From assembly GCA_002329365.1 (NCBI GenBank), contig DCUB01000045.1, positions 83,727 through 147,726 on the forward strand: a DNA stretch of 64,000 nt, read 5' to 3'. Position numbers and translations under genes: made by a program. Positions 19,912 through 28,901 of the stretch are shown here, piece after piece. The notes under the pieces were generated by a model. It saw only the letters and a list, made by a program, of their open reading frames with translations, was not told where the DNA came from and made no database searches. Position 1 is the stretch's first letter. Each line of letters opens with the position of its first letter. This DNA comes from Ruminococcaceae bacterium UBA1425 (GTDB lineage Bacteria; Bacillota; Clostridia; Oscillospirales; Acutalibacteraceae).

Positions 19912-20868
19912 ATGAAAGTTCTGTTGCTCTTAAACGGCGGGCAGGAATATACGCGTCAGGCCGCGGCAATATCCGACGCGCTATCCTATGTAAACATTTC
20001 CTGTGTTATATGGAACGAAAAGCGTGTCGGAAAGTGTGCCGATAAAATCAGGCGCGGCGGCTTTAACGCTGTTTTGGCGTTTGACAGCGCTACCGCCTCT
20101 TGGCTGTCGTCGCTTAAAAGTAGCGGCGGCTGCTCCTTTGAAACCGTTCTTCTTTGCTCCGATTACTGCTGTACTCCAAAGACGGCGCGCAGCGGCTGTG
20201 ACAAATATATTATCCCGCACAGCGAGCTTATATTGGAATTTGTTTCAAAGGGGGTCCGCGATACAAGGCTGCTCCCGTTCGGAATACCCACGGGGCTTTC
20301 GGAAAGGCAGGCGGTAAAAAAGCAGGAAGCGCGTTTGAAGCTCGGAATGGACGCGGAAAAATGCACCGTTCTTTACATGTGCAGCGGCATTACGGTTAAA
20401 CAGGCGTCGTCCGTCATAAAGACCTCTGTTATGCTCGGCAAAAATGATTTTCAGCATGTTGTGTTATGCGATAAAAAAAGCGTTGAAAAAAGACTGTCAT
20501 ACAGGTTTTCTTCAATGCCAGACGTGTTCACGGACAGTGCCGGAAACGCTTTTGACGTTTATTTCGACGCCTGTGACGTAATCGTGACGACACCGGAACC
20601 GCTTACAATAACCGTCGCCGCGCAGCTGTTAAAGCCCGTTGTCCTGCTTTGCGGTTCGGGCATGGAGGCAAGGATGAACGTACGTTTTTTTTGCGACAGG
20701 GGAATGGCGTTCAGCGGAAGGACATATGAGGACTGCGTATCCTACGCGAACAGGCTGTGCACATCCTCAAGGCTTCGCGAAAATATGACAGAATCACAGA
20801 AAAAGTACATTATTTCCGATGCGGAGAAAAAAACAGCGGATTATTTTGCCTCCAAAATTCAAGCATAA
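19912..20868 (+). CDS. GT28 / MurG-UgtP-like glycosyltransferase, short form
   Basis: A 318-residue protein with the two-domain outline of the diacylglycerol glucosyltransferase / MurG group: an N-terminal domain starting MKVLLLLNGGQEYTRQA, an interdomain LPFGIPTG typical of the GIP motif in UgtP-like proteins, a nucleotide-facing C-domain with VLYMCSGIT and DVIVTTPEPLTITVAAQLLKP, where PEPLT sits in the place of the usual donor loop. It is shorter than UgtP or MurG (about 360-380). The likely job is a lipid or envelope glycosylation, but the substrate is not evident. It has an ATG start and no obvious partner gene. Confidence 0.6.
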   Translation: MKVLLLLNGGQEYTRQAAAISDALSYVNISCVIWNEKRVGKCADKIRRGGFNAVLAFDSATASWLSSLKSSGGCSFETVLLCSDYCCTPKTARSGCDKYIIPHSELILEFVSKGVRDTRLLPFGIPTGLSERQAVKKQEARLKLGMDAEKCTVLYMCSGITVKQASSVIKTSVMLGKNDFQHVVLCDKKSVEKRLSYRFSSMPDVFTDSAGNAFDVYFDACDVIVTTPEPLTITVAAQLLKPVVLLCGSGMEARMNVRFFCDRGMAFSGRTYEDCVSYANRLCTSSRLRENMTESQKKYIISDAEKKTADYFASKIQA

Positions 20869-20934
20869 TGTCAATCGGTAATTATAATTTTGTTATCGGC
20901 TGATAATATAATTGTAAAATACGGGGGTGTCTGC

Positions 20935-21702
20935 ATGATTTATTACTTTTCCGGTACAGGCAATTCCAAATGGGCGGCTGAAAAGATAGGTGAAAAAACA
21001 GGCGACCGAGTTGTTAATATATCTGACATTTTAAAGTCCGGCTCCGGAAAAATACATATAGGCGCATCGGTGCTTTTCGGAATTGTCTTTCCCGTTTACG
21101 CGTGGAACCTTCCAAAGCCCGTCGCCGAATTCTTAAAGCTGCTTGAAGTGAACCGCGGCGCCTATTGCTATGCCGTTTGCACCTGCGGCGACGAGGCGGG
21201 CTACACTATTGACATTCTGAAAAAACGCCTTAAACTGAAAAGCGGCTATTCAATAAAAATGCCAAACAACTACATACCCGCTTTTGACGTGGACTCCGAA
21301 GAAACGGCTCTCCAAAAGGTTCGCGCCGCTTCGGTTAAGCTTGATTCGGTTTGCGACGATATAATCGGGCGAAAGGAATGCTTTGATTATGACAGGGGCA
21401 GGTTCGCTTTAATAAAATCGTATGTAGCCGCTCATTTTTTCAACAAATACGCGTTAAGCTCAAAGCCCTTTTATTCCGAACCGGCCTGCAACGGCTGCGG
21501 GCTATGTGAAAAAAACTGCCCCACGGGCAACATAACAGTTGTTGACGGCATGCCCTTCTGGGACGAAAAATGTGTTCAATGCCTTTCGTGCATTCACCGC
21601 TGTCCTAAAAGGGCTATTCAGTACGGCAAGTTTACAAAGAACAGGGGAAGGTATTACTTCAACTACACCGAAGAAGAAATAAACGGTCAGAAAGGAAGCT
21701 GA
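20935..21702 (+). CDS. EFR1-family flavodoxin-ferredoxin protein
   Basis: A 255-residue fusion of a flavodoxin-like N-terminal domain (YYFSGTGNSKWAAE as FMN phosphate loop) and a C-terminal two-cluster ferredoxin (residues about 180-235), with CNGCGLCEKNCPTG and CVQCLSCIHRCPKRA each giving a 4Fe-4S site. Such proteins carry electrons in anaerobes; partners are mostly unknown. I start at ATG 20935 with GGGGGTG 5 bases upstream because the FMN loop begins there. It is followed after 5 bases by an oxidoreductase gene, perhaps in one operon. Confidence 0.88.
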   Translation: MIYYFSGTGNSKWAAEKIGEKTGDRVVNISDILKSGSGKIHIGASVLFGIVFPVYAWNLPKPVAEFLKLLEVNRGAYCYAVCTCGDEAGYTIDILKKRLKLKSGYSIKMPNNYIPAFDVDSEETALQKVRAASVKLDSVCDDIIGRKECFDYDRGRFALIKSYVAAHFFNKYALSSKPFYSEPACNGCGLCEKNCPTGNITVVDGMPFWDEKCVQCLSCIHRCPKRAIQYGKFTKNRGRYYFNYTEEEINGQKGS

Positions 21703-21707
21703 ATATT

Positions 21708-22703
21708 ATGAATTTAGCGTTTGCGGGTTTTCGCCACGGTCATATTTTTTCACTTTACAGGTGGGCCGCAGAGCATCCCGAGGTACATATAGCCGCCGCG
21801 TGGGAGGAAAACGACGAGGCAAGGAAAGAGGCCGGAGGCAGGGGAGTTGTGTTCAACTGCACAAGCTTTGACGAACTGCTAAGCTTCCCCGGCATTGACG
21901 CCGTTGCAATAGGCGATTATTACGGCATACGCGGCGAGCGCATAATTAAGGCGCTGAAAGCCGGAAAGCATGTTGTGTCAGACAAGCCGATTTGCACGTC
22001 TCTTTCGGAGCTTGACGAAATAGAAAGGCTCTCGCGGGAAAAGAATTTAAAAGTAGGCTGCATGCTCGACCTTAGGTATCTCGGTTCAGCGAAGGCGGCA
22101 AAGGAATTGATATCCGGCGGCAGGCTCGGCGAAATACACGCTATTTCCTTTGGCGGTCAGCATTCACTTAATTACGGCAGGAGAGCGTCGTGGTACTTTG
22201 AAAAGGGAAAGCACGGCGGCACGATAAACGATATTGCCATTCACGGTATAGACCTTGTGAGGTACATAACGGGACGCGAGCTTGAAAGCATCTTAGCTGC
22301 GCGGTGCTGGAACGCCTTCGCGAAGGAAGAAAAGCATTTTAAAGACTGCGCGCAGTTCATGGCGGTTTTAAGCGGCCGGACTGGGCTTTTGGCTGACGTT
22401 TCGTATTCATTGCCGGGCGGCTGCAAATTTCCCCTTGTTCAGCCGTGGCGATTTACGTTCTGGGGCGAAAAGGGAGTGCTTGAGTTCGCCGCTCACGACG
22501 ACACAATTTTGCTTGAGATGTCTGGTGCCGACAGACCGGAAATCATTAAGGCGGAACCTCCGAAGCAGAACACCATAACAGACTTCCTTGCAGACATTAA
22601 CGGCGAGCCTTGTGAGCTTGATACGGAAAATGTGTTAAAATCGTCAAGGGCAGTTTTGGAAATTCAGGCTTTTGCCGATAAAACGGCAGGTGATAAACTT
22701 TGA
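21708..22703 (+). CDS. Gfo/Idh/MocA family oxidoreductase
   Basis: A 331-residue NAD(P)-dependent dehydrogenase of the glucose-fructose oxidoreductase / inositol dehydrogenase family. The Rossmann start MNLAFAGFRHGHIF is unusual (GFRHGH in place of GxGxxG), while GKHVVSDKPICTSLSE carries the family's Lys-Pro motif and GGTINDIAIHGIDLVRYITG is the catalytic-helix region with Asp and His. The substrate is probably a sugar or cyclitol. It overlaps the next gene by 4 bases (TTGA), so the two are co-translated. Confidence 0.85.
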   Translation: MNLAFAGFRHGHIFSLYRWAAEHPEVHIAAAWEENDEARKEAGGRGVVFNCTSFDELLSFPGIDAVAIGDYYGIRGERIIKALKAGKHVVSDKPICTSLSELDEIERLSREKNLKVGCMLDLRYLGSAKAAKELISGGRLGEIHAISFGGQHSLNYGRRASWYFEKGKHGGTINDIAIHGIDLVRYITGRELESILAARCWNAFAKEEKHFKDCAQFMAVLSGRTGLLADVSYSLPGGCKFPLVQPWRFTFWGEKGVLEFAAHDDTILLEMSGADRPEIIKAEPPKQNTITDFLADINGEPCELDTENVLKSSRAVLEIQAFADKTAGDKL

Positions 22704-23503
22704 AAAAGTTCGACAAAGTGCTGCTTGCCAGCGATTTTGACGGAACGCTGAAGGACGACAACGGCGTAATAACAAAGGACGTGCTTGACGCCGTAAGATA
22801 TTTTCAGGAAAACGGCGGCTTTTTCACGCTTGCCACCGGCAGAACATATCAGGGGCTTCGGCTTTACGACAATTCCGTTTACAACGCTCCCGCGCTGTTC
22901 GCGAACGGTGCCCTGGCGTATGATTTCAAATCGTCCGCTCCCGCTTTTTTCGACGGTATCGGTGAAGAAGGTCGCGAGGTAGTTCGTCGCCTGCATAAGG
23001 AGTTTCCAGAAATTTCAATCGAAATGTACCCTTTTAACGCCACATACGCGATTAACCTTACCGATAAGACGGAAAGACATTTTTCAGACCAGGGAATATC
23101 GTTTATTATAACCGATAACCCGGAGGAATTGCCTGTTCCGTGGCAGAAGGTTATGCTTGGCTGCAACGAAAAAAATACGTTTGAGGTTCAGCAGTTCCTT
23201 TCCGAAAACTTTACGGAAACGACGTATTTGCCCACGACCGGCACTTTTGTAGAGGTTCTGAAAAAGGGCGTCAACAAGGGCAGTGGGCTTTTGAAGCTTG
23301 CTGATTACCTCGGCGTGCCGCACAGCCGTACATACGCCGCGGGCGACGGCTACAACGACGTCGACATGCTCAAAGCCGCGGCAGGGGCATTTGTTCCGTG
23401 CAACGGCGATAAAGGAGCGATAGCGGCCGCCACGCACGTTGTGCGTTCAAATAACGACGGCGCTATCGCTCATGCTATAGAAATACTTGATAAAATTTAT
23501 TGA
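22700..23503 (+). CDS. Cof-type HAD-superfamily phosphatase
   Basis: A 267-residue haloacid-dehalogenase phosphatase, subclass IIB. Motif I is ASDFDGTLKD with the nucleophile Asp; motif II LATGRTYQG; a Lys in VLKKGVNKGSGL; motif IV AAGDGYNDVDML. The large cap between motifs II and III fits sugar-phosphate or nucleotide substrates. The TTG start overlaps the stop of the oxidoreductase gene, so the pair may act on related sugars. Substrate is unknown. Confidence 0.88.
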   Translation: MKKFDKVLLASDFDGTLKDDNGVITKDVLDAVRYFQENGGFFTLATGRTYQGLRLYDNSVYNAPALFANGALAYDFKSSAPAFFDGIGEEGREVVRRLHKEFPEISIEMYPFNATYAINLTDKTERHFSDQGISFIITDNPEELPVPWQKVMLGCNEKNTFEVQQFLSENFTETTYLPTTGTFVEVLKKGVNKGSGLLKLADYLGVPHSRTYAAGDGYNDVDMLKAAAGAFVPCNGDKGAIAAATHVVRSNNDGAIAHAIEILDKIY

Positions 23504-23506
23504 TTA

Positions 23507-24868
23507 TTACTTCAAAATCAGCTCCGCTTCGTTGTCGGGGATGCCGTAATTGCCGATTGTGTGCTTTACTATTTCAAATAAATCGGCAGGCTTACCGTTG
23601 ACGCTGGGGAACTTTTTATTTAATATTTTTATAATAGGTCTGAAACGCCCAAGAACCTTCATAAAAAGCTCATATTCGGGCGTTCCCTCGATATACGGCT
23701 GGTCGCCCTCAAACATGTTCCGCACAACCTCGGCGACTAAGTCCTGAAGCTTTCTTTCGCTTATCGCGGGGTCCGCCTTTACGAGCAGCTTTTTTGAAAA
23801 GCTACCGATTGTGGACGTGGAGACAATTTTTCCGAGCCTGCTAAAGACAGCCTGAAGAATCCTGTTGCCGCTTGCGCCGAAATCCCTCAAAAGCCTGTCG
23901 GGGTTGCCCGCCATATCCTCTATGGTTGAGTTTATCATCATATCAAACTGGTCGGCAAAATACTTTTCTGTAGTTTTTCCGCCCATATCCCATTCAAAGT
24001 CAGGTACAGGCATTGATTCAATTTTGACAGTCTTTTCGTCCTTAATAGTAACAATCCTTATCTTCGCGGGGCAGCCTGTTATGCTGCCCGTGCATACGTC
24101 GTAGAATTTGTTTCCCTTTTCGGTTATCTTCTCGTTGATGCTCTGATTGTGCATATGCCCCGTGAAGCAGAGGTGAACGCCCTCGTCGGCAAGCATTGTT
24201 GTTACCGCGTCGGCGTTTTTCATTACGGCGTCAGGCGTCAGAGCGAAAACAGGCTTGCCGGGCAGAAGAGGATAGTGGTTCATGGCAATCATAAACTGGC
24301 CGTCTTCGCGCCCTTTTATTGCCTGCTCCCTTATCCACTCAATTTGCTCGCCGCTGTATGTCGGTTTGCCAGTTCCGTCGTCGTCGTTATTCAGAGCGAG
24401 CAGGCGGACGCCGGGGAAAAGCTGCGCGCAATAGGAAAGATGCTCCCTGTCGACAGCCAGCGCGTTTTTAAAGCCGAATTCGTAATAATAGTCAAACAAA
24501 TCCCCGCGCTTGATGCCCTCCACGTCAAAGCGTCCGTTTTCGTTGAAGCCGTAGGGGTGCGGCCTGTAATCGTGCCCCGCCGTTATTATATATATCCTCT
24601 TGCCGCTTTCCTTCAGCCTTTTTAACAGCCTTGTAAAGCCCTTGTGGCTTTCCTTTTCGCCGTTGTAGGTCAGGTCGCCGGCAATTAAAACGACGTCTAT
24701 GTCCTTAACGGATTCAAGGTATTCGAACACGGCTTCGTTTATCGCCTGAGTTTCGGCATGCGTTTTCTGCTCGTAACGCATACGCTTTTCGTACTCCTCG
24801 CCGTATGCCCCTATAGAACTTGCAAAGTAATGCGTGTCGGCAATGACAAAAAACCTATTGCATTCCAT
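23507..24868 (-). CDS. Calcineurin-like metallophosphoesterase
   Basis: A 453-residue phosphoesterase with the dimetal motifs ADTHYF, AGDLTYN, MNHYP and GHMHNQ in the first 260 residues. The usual GNH(D/E) motif reads AGHDY here, so the conserved Asn is replaced, which could weaken activity or alter substrate. The C-terminal 180 residues are largely helical with no recognised domain. There is no clear signal peptide. It converges on the HAD gene (3-base gap) and lies downstream of a glycoside-hydrolase-like gene on the same strand, 26 bases away. Confidence 0.8.
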   Translation of the reverse strand: MECNRFFVIADTHYFASSIGAYGEEYEKRMRYEQKTHAETQAINEAVFEYLESVKDIDVVLIAGDLTYNGEKESHKGFTRLLKRLKESGKRIYIITAGHDYRPHPYGFNENGRFDVEGIKRGDLFDYYYEFGFKNALAVDREHLSYCAQLFPGVRLLALNNDDDGTGKPTYSGEQIEWIREQAIKGREDGQFMIAMNHYPLLPGKPVFALTPDAVMKNADAVTTMLADEGVHLCFTGHMHNQSINEKITEKGNKFYDVCTGSITGCPAKIRIVTIKDEKTVKIESMPVPDFEWDMGGKTTEKYFADQFDMMINSTIEDMAGNPDRLLRDFGASGNRILQAVFSRLGKIVSTSTIGSFSKKLLVKADPAISERKLQDLVAEVVRNMFEGDQPYIEGTPEYELFMKVLGRFRPIIKILNKKFPSVNGKPADLFEIVKHTIGNYGIPDNEAELILK

Positions 24869-24894
24869 GTTTTAAGCCCCCGTTAAAAATTTTA

Positions 24895-27123
24895 TCAGGC
24901 TCTCAGTACCCAGAATTCGCTCATCATAATGCCTACCGTCGGCTCGCTTATGACAAGCTCGACGCAGCCGTTTTCAAATACTTCCGCAGGCAGAAGATAT
25001 GTCGCGGTTTCGGTGTTCGGCGCAAGATAGTCGGCGTCGAACTTTTCGTTTTTTTCGCCGCCGTACTGTTTCCCGCAGTAAATTACCTTTCCGTTTACCG
25101 TAACGGTGTGCTTCCTTACAAAATCATATTTTGCTTTTCTGTATGATATTCTGAGCTTGTAATCAACTCCGGGAGTAAAACCGCCGAGCCTGCACCTGAA
25201 CGAATAGTGGTCGTAAAGCTTAAGCTGTGACATAGGTATTGTGCCGTTGTTTACGCTTACCCTGTCGCCCTGAAAGTCGATGTAAAACTCGCCCTGCTGT
25301 GGCTCGCCGAGAACGCCGAAGCCGTGTTCGGCAAGTGAAAAATAATATTCGTCGGGAGCCACCTTGTTTCTGTTAATCAGTCCGTTTATAAACTCGTCGC
25401 GCTCGTTTTCAGGGAGCGTCAGCGCGTAATTAAGCCTGTTTAAATACCACGCGCGGTCGGTAACGGGCAGGTCGAGCGAATTCAGCGTCGCGCCGCGCTC
25501 CCAGCCGGACGCGCCGAAGCGCTCGACCTCAAGCTGCATTCCTATCAGGTCAAAGAGCCTTTGCGCGAGCATATCTGTATAAGCTCGCAGCTCCCTGTAA
25601 TCGGGCTCATATTCCGTATTAAGCATTGCTATGGCTTCCTCAATGGTACCGCCGTTTGATAATATGTAACGGGCATCGTCGAGCAGGCTGTTTTCAAAAA
25701 GCCTGCGGCGGCGGACAAGAGCGTCGCACCCGGCGCGGAAAAGAAGCTGGCAGAATCTCCAGTTGTCAAGCACTTGCGGATATTCGTCGGAAAGCCCCTT
25801 CCAAAGCGCGTATGTGTCCTCAATCGAGGGATTTTCGGCGGGGTCGCCTATCCAGTTCCGCTCAAGCGCGAGGATTCCGTCCGCAACCTTTTCGGCGGGC
25901 AGCTCCCACATAAAGGCGCGCGCGTAGTCAAGAAGCGTTTCGCGCAGGGGAGTGTCGGGGAAAAAGTCCATGTCGCCCCACACCATTTTGTTTACGTCGT
26001 CGTTTGAGCCATCGGAATAGCTGACGCTTCCAACAACGTAGCGTCTTGTGAGCCTGTGTATTTCGCGGTATTCGACGGGACGCGGGTTGATGGTTTCGCG
26101 CCCTATTGCTGTCGCGAGGGCATAGTGCCAGTCGTCGCGGTCGAAATGAACGGGGTATTCGCAGCGAACGTTGTGCGTAATGTCGGGATAAAGCCTTATG
26201 GGATATTTTGACGGCAGTAGACGGCGAAGCGTGTCGAGCGTAAAAGCCCTGTTCGGCCCTGTTATCACTCCGTCGATTTCGTCGGGCAGAAGCTTCATCT
26301 TTTCTATAAAATCCTCTCCCCAGCTTATCTGGGTGTGAGGCTTCTGAGCCGAAGGCCACATTTCGGCGTTCGGATGAATTTTTTTAAGCTCCTTTGAAAT
26401 GGCTATGCAGCGGTCAACAAACTCGTCGCCCGGATAATCGCCGGGGTCGCCGCCGGGAGGGAATACGACGTTAAGACGCGGGCACTTCTCAAAGAACTCG
26501 CGGCGCTCCTTTAAGCTCTCGTCAAGGTCTTTGTCGTCGTTCGGGTACCAGAGCGAAAAGTCAAGGTCGAATTCGTCGGCAAGCGCGGAGCTCATAAAGC
26601 AGAAATCGTTCTGATTGTATTTCATCAGCCTGTTGTTACCGGGGCCGCCGTCGCCCGGAATCTGCTCCACCGTATTGCTTCCGAACATCATTATGTCAAG
26701 ATAATAGCGCCGGTAATCGTCAAGGCTCCACGCGTCGTAGGTATTGTTGCAGTTCCTGTAACCGAGCTGGTGACCGCGTATCCTTTTATCGGGCACATAT
26801 TCTCCCGAAATGTCGCGGATAAGCGTTATTTTGCCGTTGCGGTATTCGGATTTGCGGAGAAAATACGAATAGCCGTAGATTAAGGAGCGGATGCCCTCGC
26901 CGGCAATCGTCAGAACTCCGCCGTTATAACTGATTGTGTAAGAGTCCTTGTTTTTCTGCGGCGCGCAGACAAAACTGACGCTCGGGGGCTTCGGCGTGTC
27001 CGTAAGTAAAGGTAGAATTCCTGTGCGCTTCTGGATTTCCCCGAAAAAGAGCTTTGCCGCCTTTTTGCACGCTTCATCATCGCCGCAGCAGACGGAAAGC
27101 CCAGAAAAATCGAAGGTTTTCAC
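24895..27123 (-). CDS. Large glycoside-hydrolase-like protein with GH20/GH67-type N-terminal domain
   Basis: A 742-residue protein. The N-terminal part (about 1-110) has the zincin-like beta-alpha fold seen ahead of GH20, GH67 and GH84 catalytic barrels, with YTISYNGGVLTIAGEG and the following helix. The barrel begins with the phrase RGHQLGYRNCNNTYDAWSLD and contains several acidic candidates, for example YSDGSNDDVNK. The C-terminal region (about 600-742) is a beta-sandwich. No signal peptide is seen, so it may act inside on imported oligosaccharides. I cannot assign a family or substrate; alpha-glucuronidase or hexosaminidase-like chemistry are possibilities. Confidence 0.6.
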   Translation of the reverse strand: MKTFDFSGLSVCCGDDEACKKAAKLFFGEIQKRTGILPLLTDTPKPPSVSFVCAPQKNKDSYTISYNGGVLTIAGEGIRSLIYGYSYFLRKSEYRNGKITLIRDISGEYVPDKRIRGHQLGYRNCNNTYDAWSLDDYRRYYLDIMMFGSNTVEQIPGDGGPGNNRLMKYNQNDFCFMSSALADEFDLDFSLWYPNDDKDLDESLKERREFFEKCPRLNVVFPPGGDPGDYPGDEFVDRCIAISKELKKIHPNAEMWPSAQKPHTQISWGEDFIEKMKLLPDEIDGVITGPNRAFTLDTLRRLLPSKYPIRLYPDITHNVRCEYPVHFDRDDWHYALATAIGRETINPRPVEYREIHRLTRRYVVGSVSYSDGSNDDVNKMVWGDMDFFPDTPLRETLLDYARAFMWELPAEKVADGILALERNWIGDPAENPSIEDTYALWKGLSDEYPQVLDNWRFCQLLFRAGCDALVRRRRLFENSLLDDARYILSNGGTIEEAIAMLNTEYEPDYRELRAYTDMLAQRLFDLIGMQLEVERFGASGWERGATLNSLDLPVTDRAWYLNRLNYALTLPENERDEFINGLINRNKVAPDEYYFSLAEHGFGVLGEPQQGEFYIDFQGDRVSVNNGTIPMSQLKLYDHYSFRCRLGGFTPGVDYKLRISYRKAKYDFVRKHTVTVNGKVIYCGKQYGGEKNEKFDADYLAPNTETATYLLPAEVFENGCVELVISEPTVGIMMSEFWVLRA

Positions 27124-27198
27124 AAAATCACTCCCGTCGAAATTTTTGCTGGAATTTTATATATAATGTGTTATAATAGTGCGTAAGGAGGGATGAAT

Positions 27199-28161
27199 AT
27201 GCTGGCTTTAAAAATTGCTCTTGCGGTAATTGCGTTTTTGCTTGTGTTAACGCTTTCGTTCGGGTATGGGGTTTTTATGAGGGTGCTTTCAAGGCCAAAG
27301 CGCAAAAAAGAAAAGGTTGAAACAGATGAAACAATTATAAAACGGCAGGAGCAGAGAGACACGGATAAAGCGCTGCTGTTCAAGCGTGAATATGAAGACG
27401 TCGGAATAAAAACGACGGACGGTCTTGCGCTTCGCGCGTACTATTTTCCGTCGGGAGCGGATACAAAGCGGTTTGTGCTTTTTTCTCACGGATATACCTG
27501 CAACGGCCCCGACGAGTTTTCGCACATAGTGCCTTTCTATCTTGACGACCTGAAATACAACGTGCTCCTTCCCGACCACAGGTCGCACGGGAGGAGCGAG
27601 GGGAAATATATCGGCTTCAGCGTGCTTGACAGCAGGGATATACTTCTTTGGGTGGATTATCTTGTAAAGCGCTTCGGCGACGACATAGAAATAATAATGC
27701 ACGGCGCGTCTATGGGCGCTGCCACAATACTGCTTGCCAACGAGTCCGACAATATTCAGCCGCAGGTAAAGCTAATTATCGAGGACTGCGGCTTCAGCAA
27801 CGCCAAGGAGGAGCTTACCTGCGGCATGGAGGACATGTACGGCTTCAGATGCATGCCAATTATTAATTTAGTGAATATCTTCTGCCGCCTTTTTGCGAAA
27901 TATGACCTCGGAGATTCGGACGTCATTGGGAACATCAATAAAAGTAAGAACCCCATACTGTTCATTCACGGAGCGGCCGACACCTTTGTTCCGACAAGAA
28001 TGGCAAAGGAAATGTTTGACGCCTGCAAGGCCGTGCCCTGCGATATTCTTATAGTCGAGGGAGCCGTACATGTTTTCAGCTATCATACGGCGCCCGAGGA
28101 ATACAAGGCGAAAATAAAAGATTTTATTTACAAAAACATAGGTGCAAAAACAGCGGGATAA
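27199..28161 (+). CDS. Membrane-anchored alpha/beta hydrolase
   Basis: A 320-residue serine hydrolase with one N-terminal helix (about 2-25) that anchors it, followed by an alpha/beta-hydrolase fold. The oxyanion region FSHGYTCNG, the nucleophile elbow HGASMGAA, the acid in GAADTFVP and the His of EGAVHVFSYH are visible. Similar proteins in Firmicutes (YqkD/Fsh type) are of unknown substrate. ATG 27199 is preferred over ATG 27193 because AAGGAGG at 27185-27191 gives a 7-base spacing. Confidence 0.82.
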   Translation: MLALKIALAVIAFLLVLTLSFGYGVFMRVLSRPKRKKEKVETDETIIKRQEQRDTDKALLFKREYEDVGIKTTDGLALRAYYFPSGADTKRFVLFSHGYTCNGPDEFSHIVPFYLDDLKYNVLLPDHRSHGRSEGKYIGFSVLDSRDILLWVDYLVKRFGDDIEIIMHGASMGAATILLANESDNIQPQVKLIIEDCGFSNAKEELTCGMEDMYGFRCMPIINLVNIFCRLFAKYDLGDSDVIGNINKSKNPILFIHGAADTFVPTRMAKEMFDACKAVPCDILIVEGAVHVFSYHTAPEEYKAKIKDFIYKNIGAKTAG

Positions 28162-28163
28162 AT

Positions 28164-28901
28164 TCAGCCGTTTTCCTCGGCAAAGGAAATTATGCTTTCG
28201 GCAACACGAAGGTCGTACGGCGTTGTTATTTTAAAGTTAAAAAACTCACCTTTTACAATATGTATATCGATACCGTTAAGGAAGCAGACCTTGGTCGTTT
28301 CGGTCAGCAGCTTCCTTTCCTCGTCGTTTAAAGCTTCAAAGGCGCCGAACAGTTTGTTGATTTTAAATCCCTGCGGGCTTTGACCTGCAAAAAGCTCTTT
28401 TCTCGGCGGCATTCCGTCGATTATTCTTCCGTCGGAGGATTTGACGATTGTATCGTTAACGGGAACAACCGTGTTGCACGCGTCGCAGTAATCCATTTCG
28501 TTTATCACGTCGTTTATGATGCGTGCTGTGACGAACGGGCGCACTGCGTCGTGTATCAGCACAATGTCGCCGTCGCCTATTACGTTGTTGCTGCGTATGG
28601 CGTTAAGGGTGTTCAGCATCGTAGCTTCCCTGTCGGCTCCGCCCTCGCAAAGGCGGACTCGCCCGTTGTCGCCGACAAACTCCGCAAGCTGGCTTTTTGC
28701 AAGCTCGAACCAGTCGCCGTTAGCGCCTATCCAAAGCTCTTTAATACGCTTGTCCGAAAGCAGCTTTTTGACAGAGTGAATAAACACGGGGAGCCCGCCG
28801 AGCATTAAAAACTGCTTCGGAGTGGGAGAGTTCATTCTTGTGCCGCTTCCTCCGGCAAGAATAACGGCGTAAATATTTTTTTCACTTTTTTTTATAGACA
28901 T
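28164..28901 (-). CDS. ispD: Cytidylyltransferase, IspD or TarI type
   Basis: A 245-residue CTP-dependent nucleotidyltransferase with LAGGSGTRMNSPTPKQF, the Lys loop, and IHDAVRPFV. These motifs occur both in IspD (MEP cytidylyltransferase for isoprenoids) and in TarI-type ribitol-5-phosphate cytidylyltransferases. It overlaps the end of a LicD-domain gene, whose family moves phosphorylated alcohols from CDP carriers, so a wall-polymer role (TarI-like) is a real alternative to IspD. ATG 28901 is chosen; TTG 28910 is too close to GAGGAA. The symbol given is the family name and not a firm assignment. Confidence 0.75.
   Translation of the reverse strand: MSIKKSEKNIYAVILAGGSGTRMNSPTPKQFLMLGGLPVFIHSVKKLLSDKRIKELWIGANGDWFELAKSQLAEFVGDNGRVRLCEGGADREATMLNTLNAIRSNNVIGDGDIVLIHDAVRPFVTARIINDVINEMDYCDACNTVVPVNDTIVKSSDGRIIDGMPPRKELFAGQSPQGFKINKLFGAFEALNDEERKLLTETTKVCFLNGIDIHIVKGEFFNFKITTPYDLRVAESIISFAEENG

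Noticed and set aside
24149..24625. 158-codon plus-strand frame inside the metallophosphoesterase gene
   Set aside because: Antisense frame of a gene with clear motifs; no ribosome site and low-complexity content.
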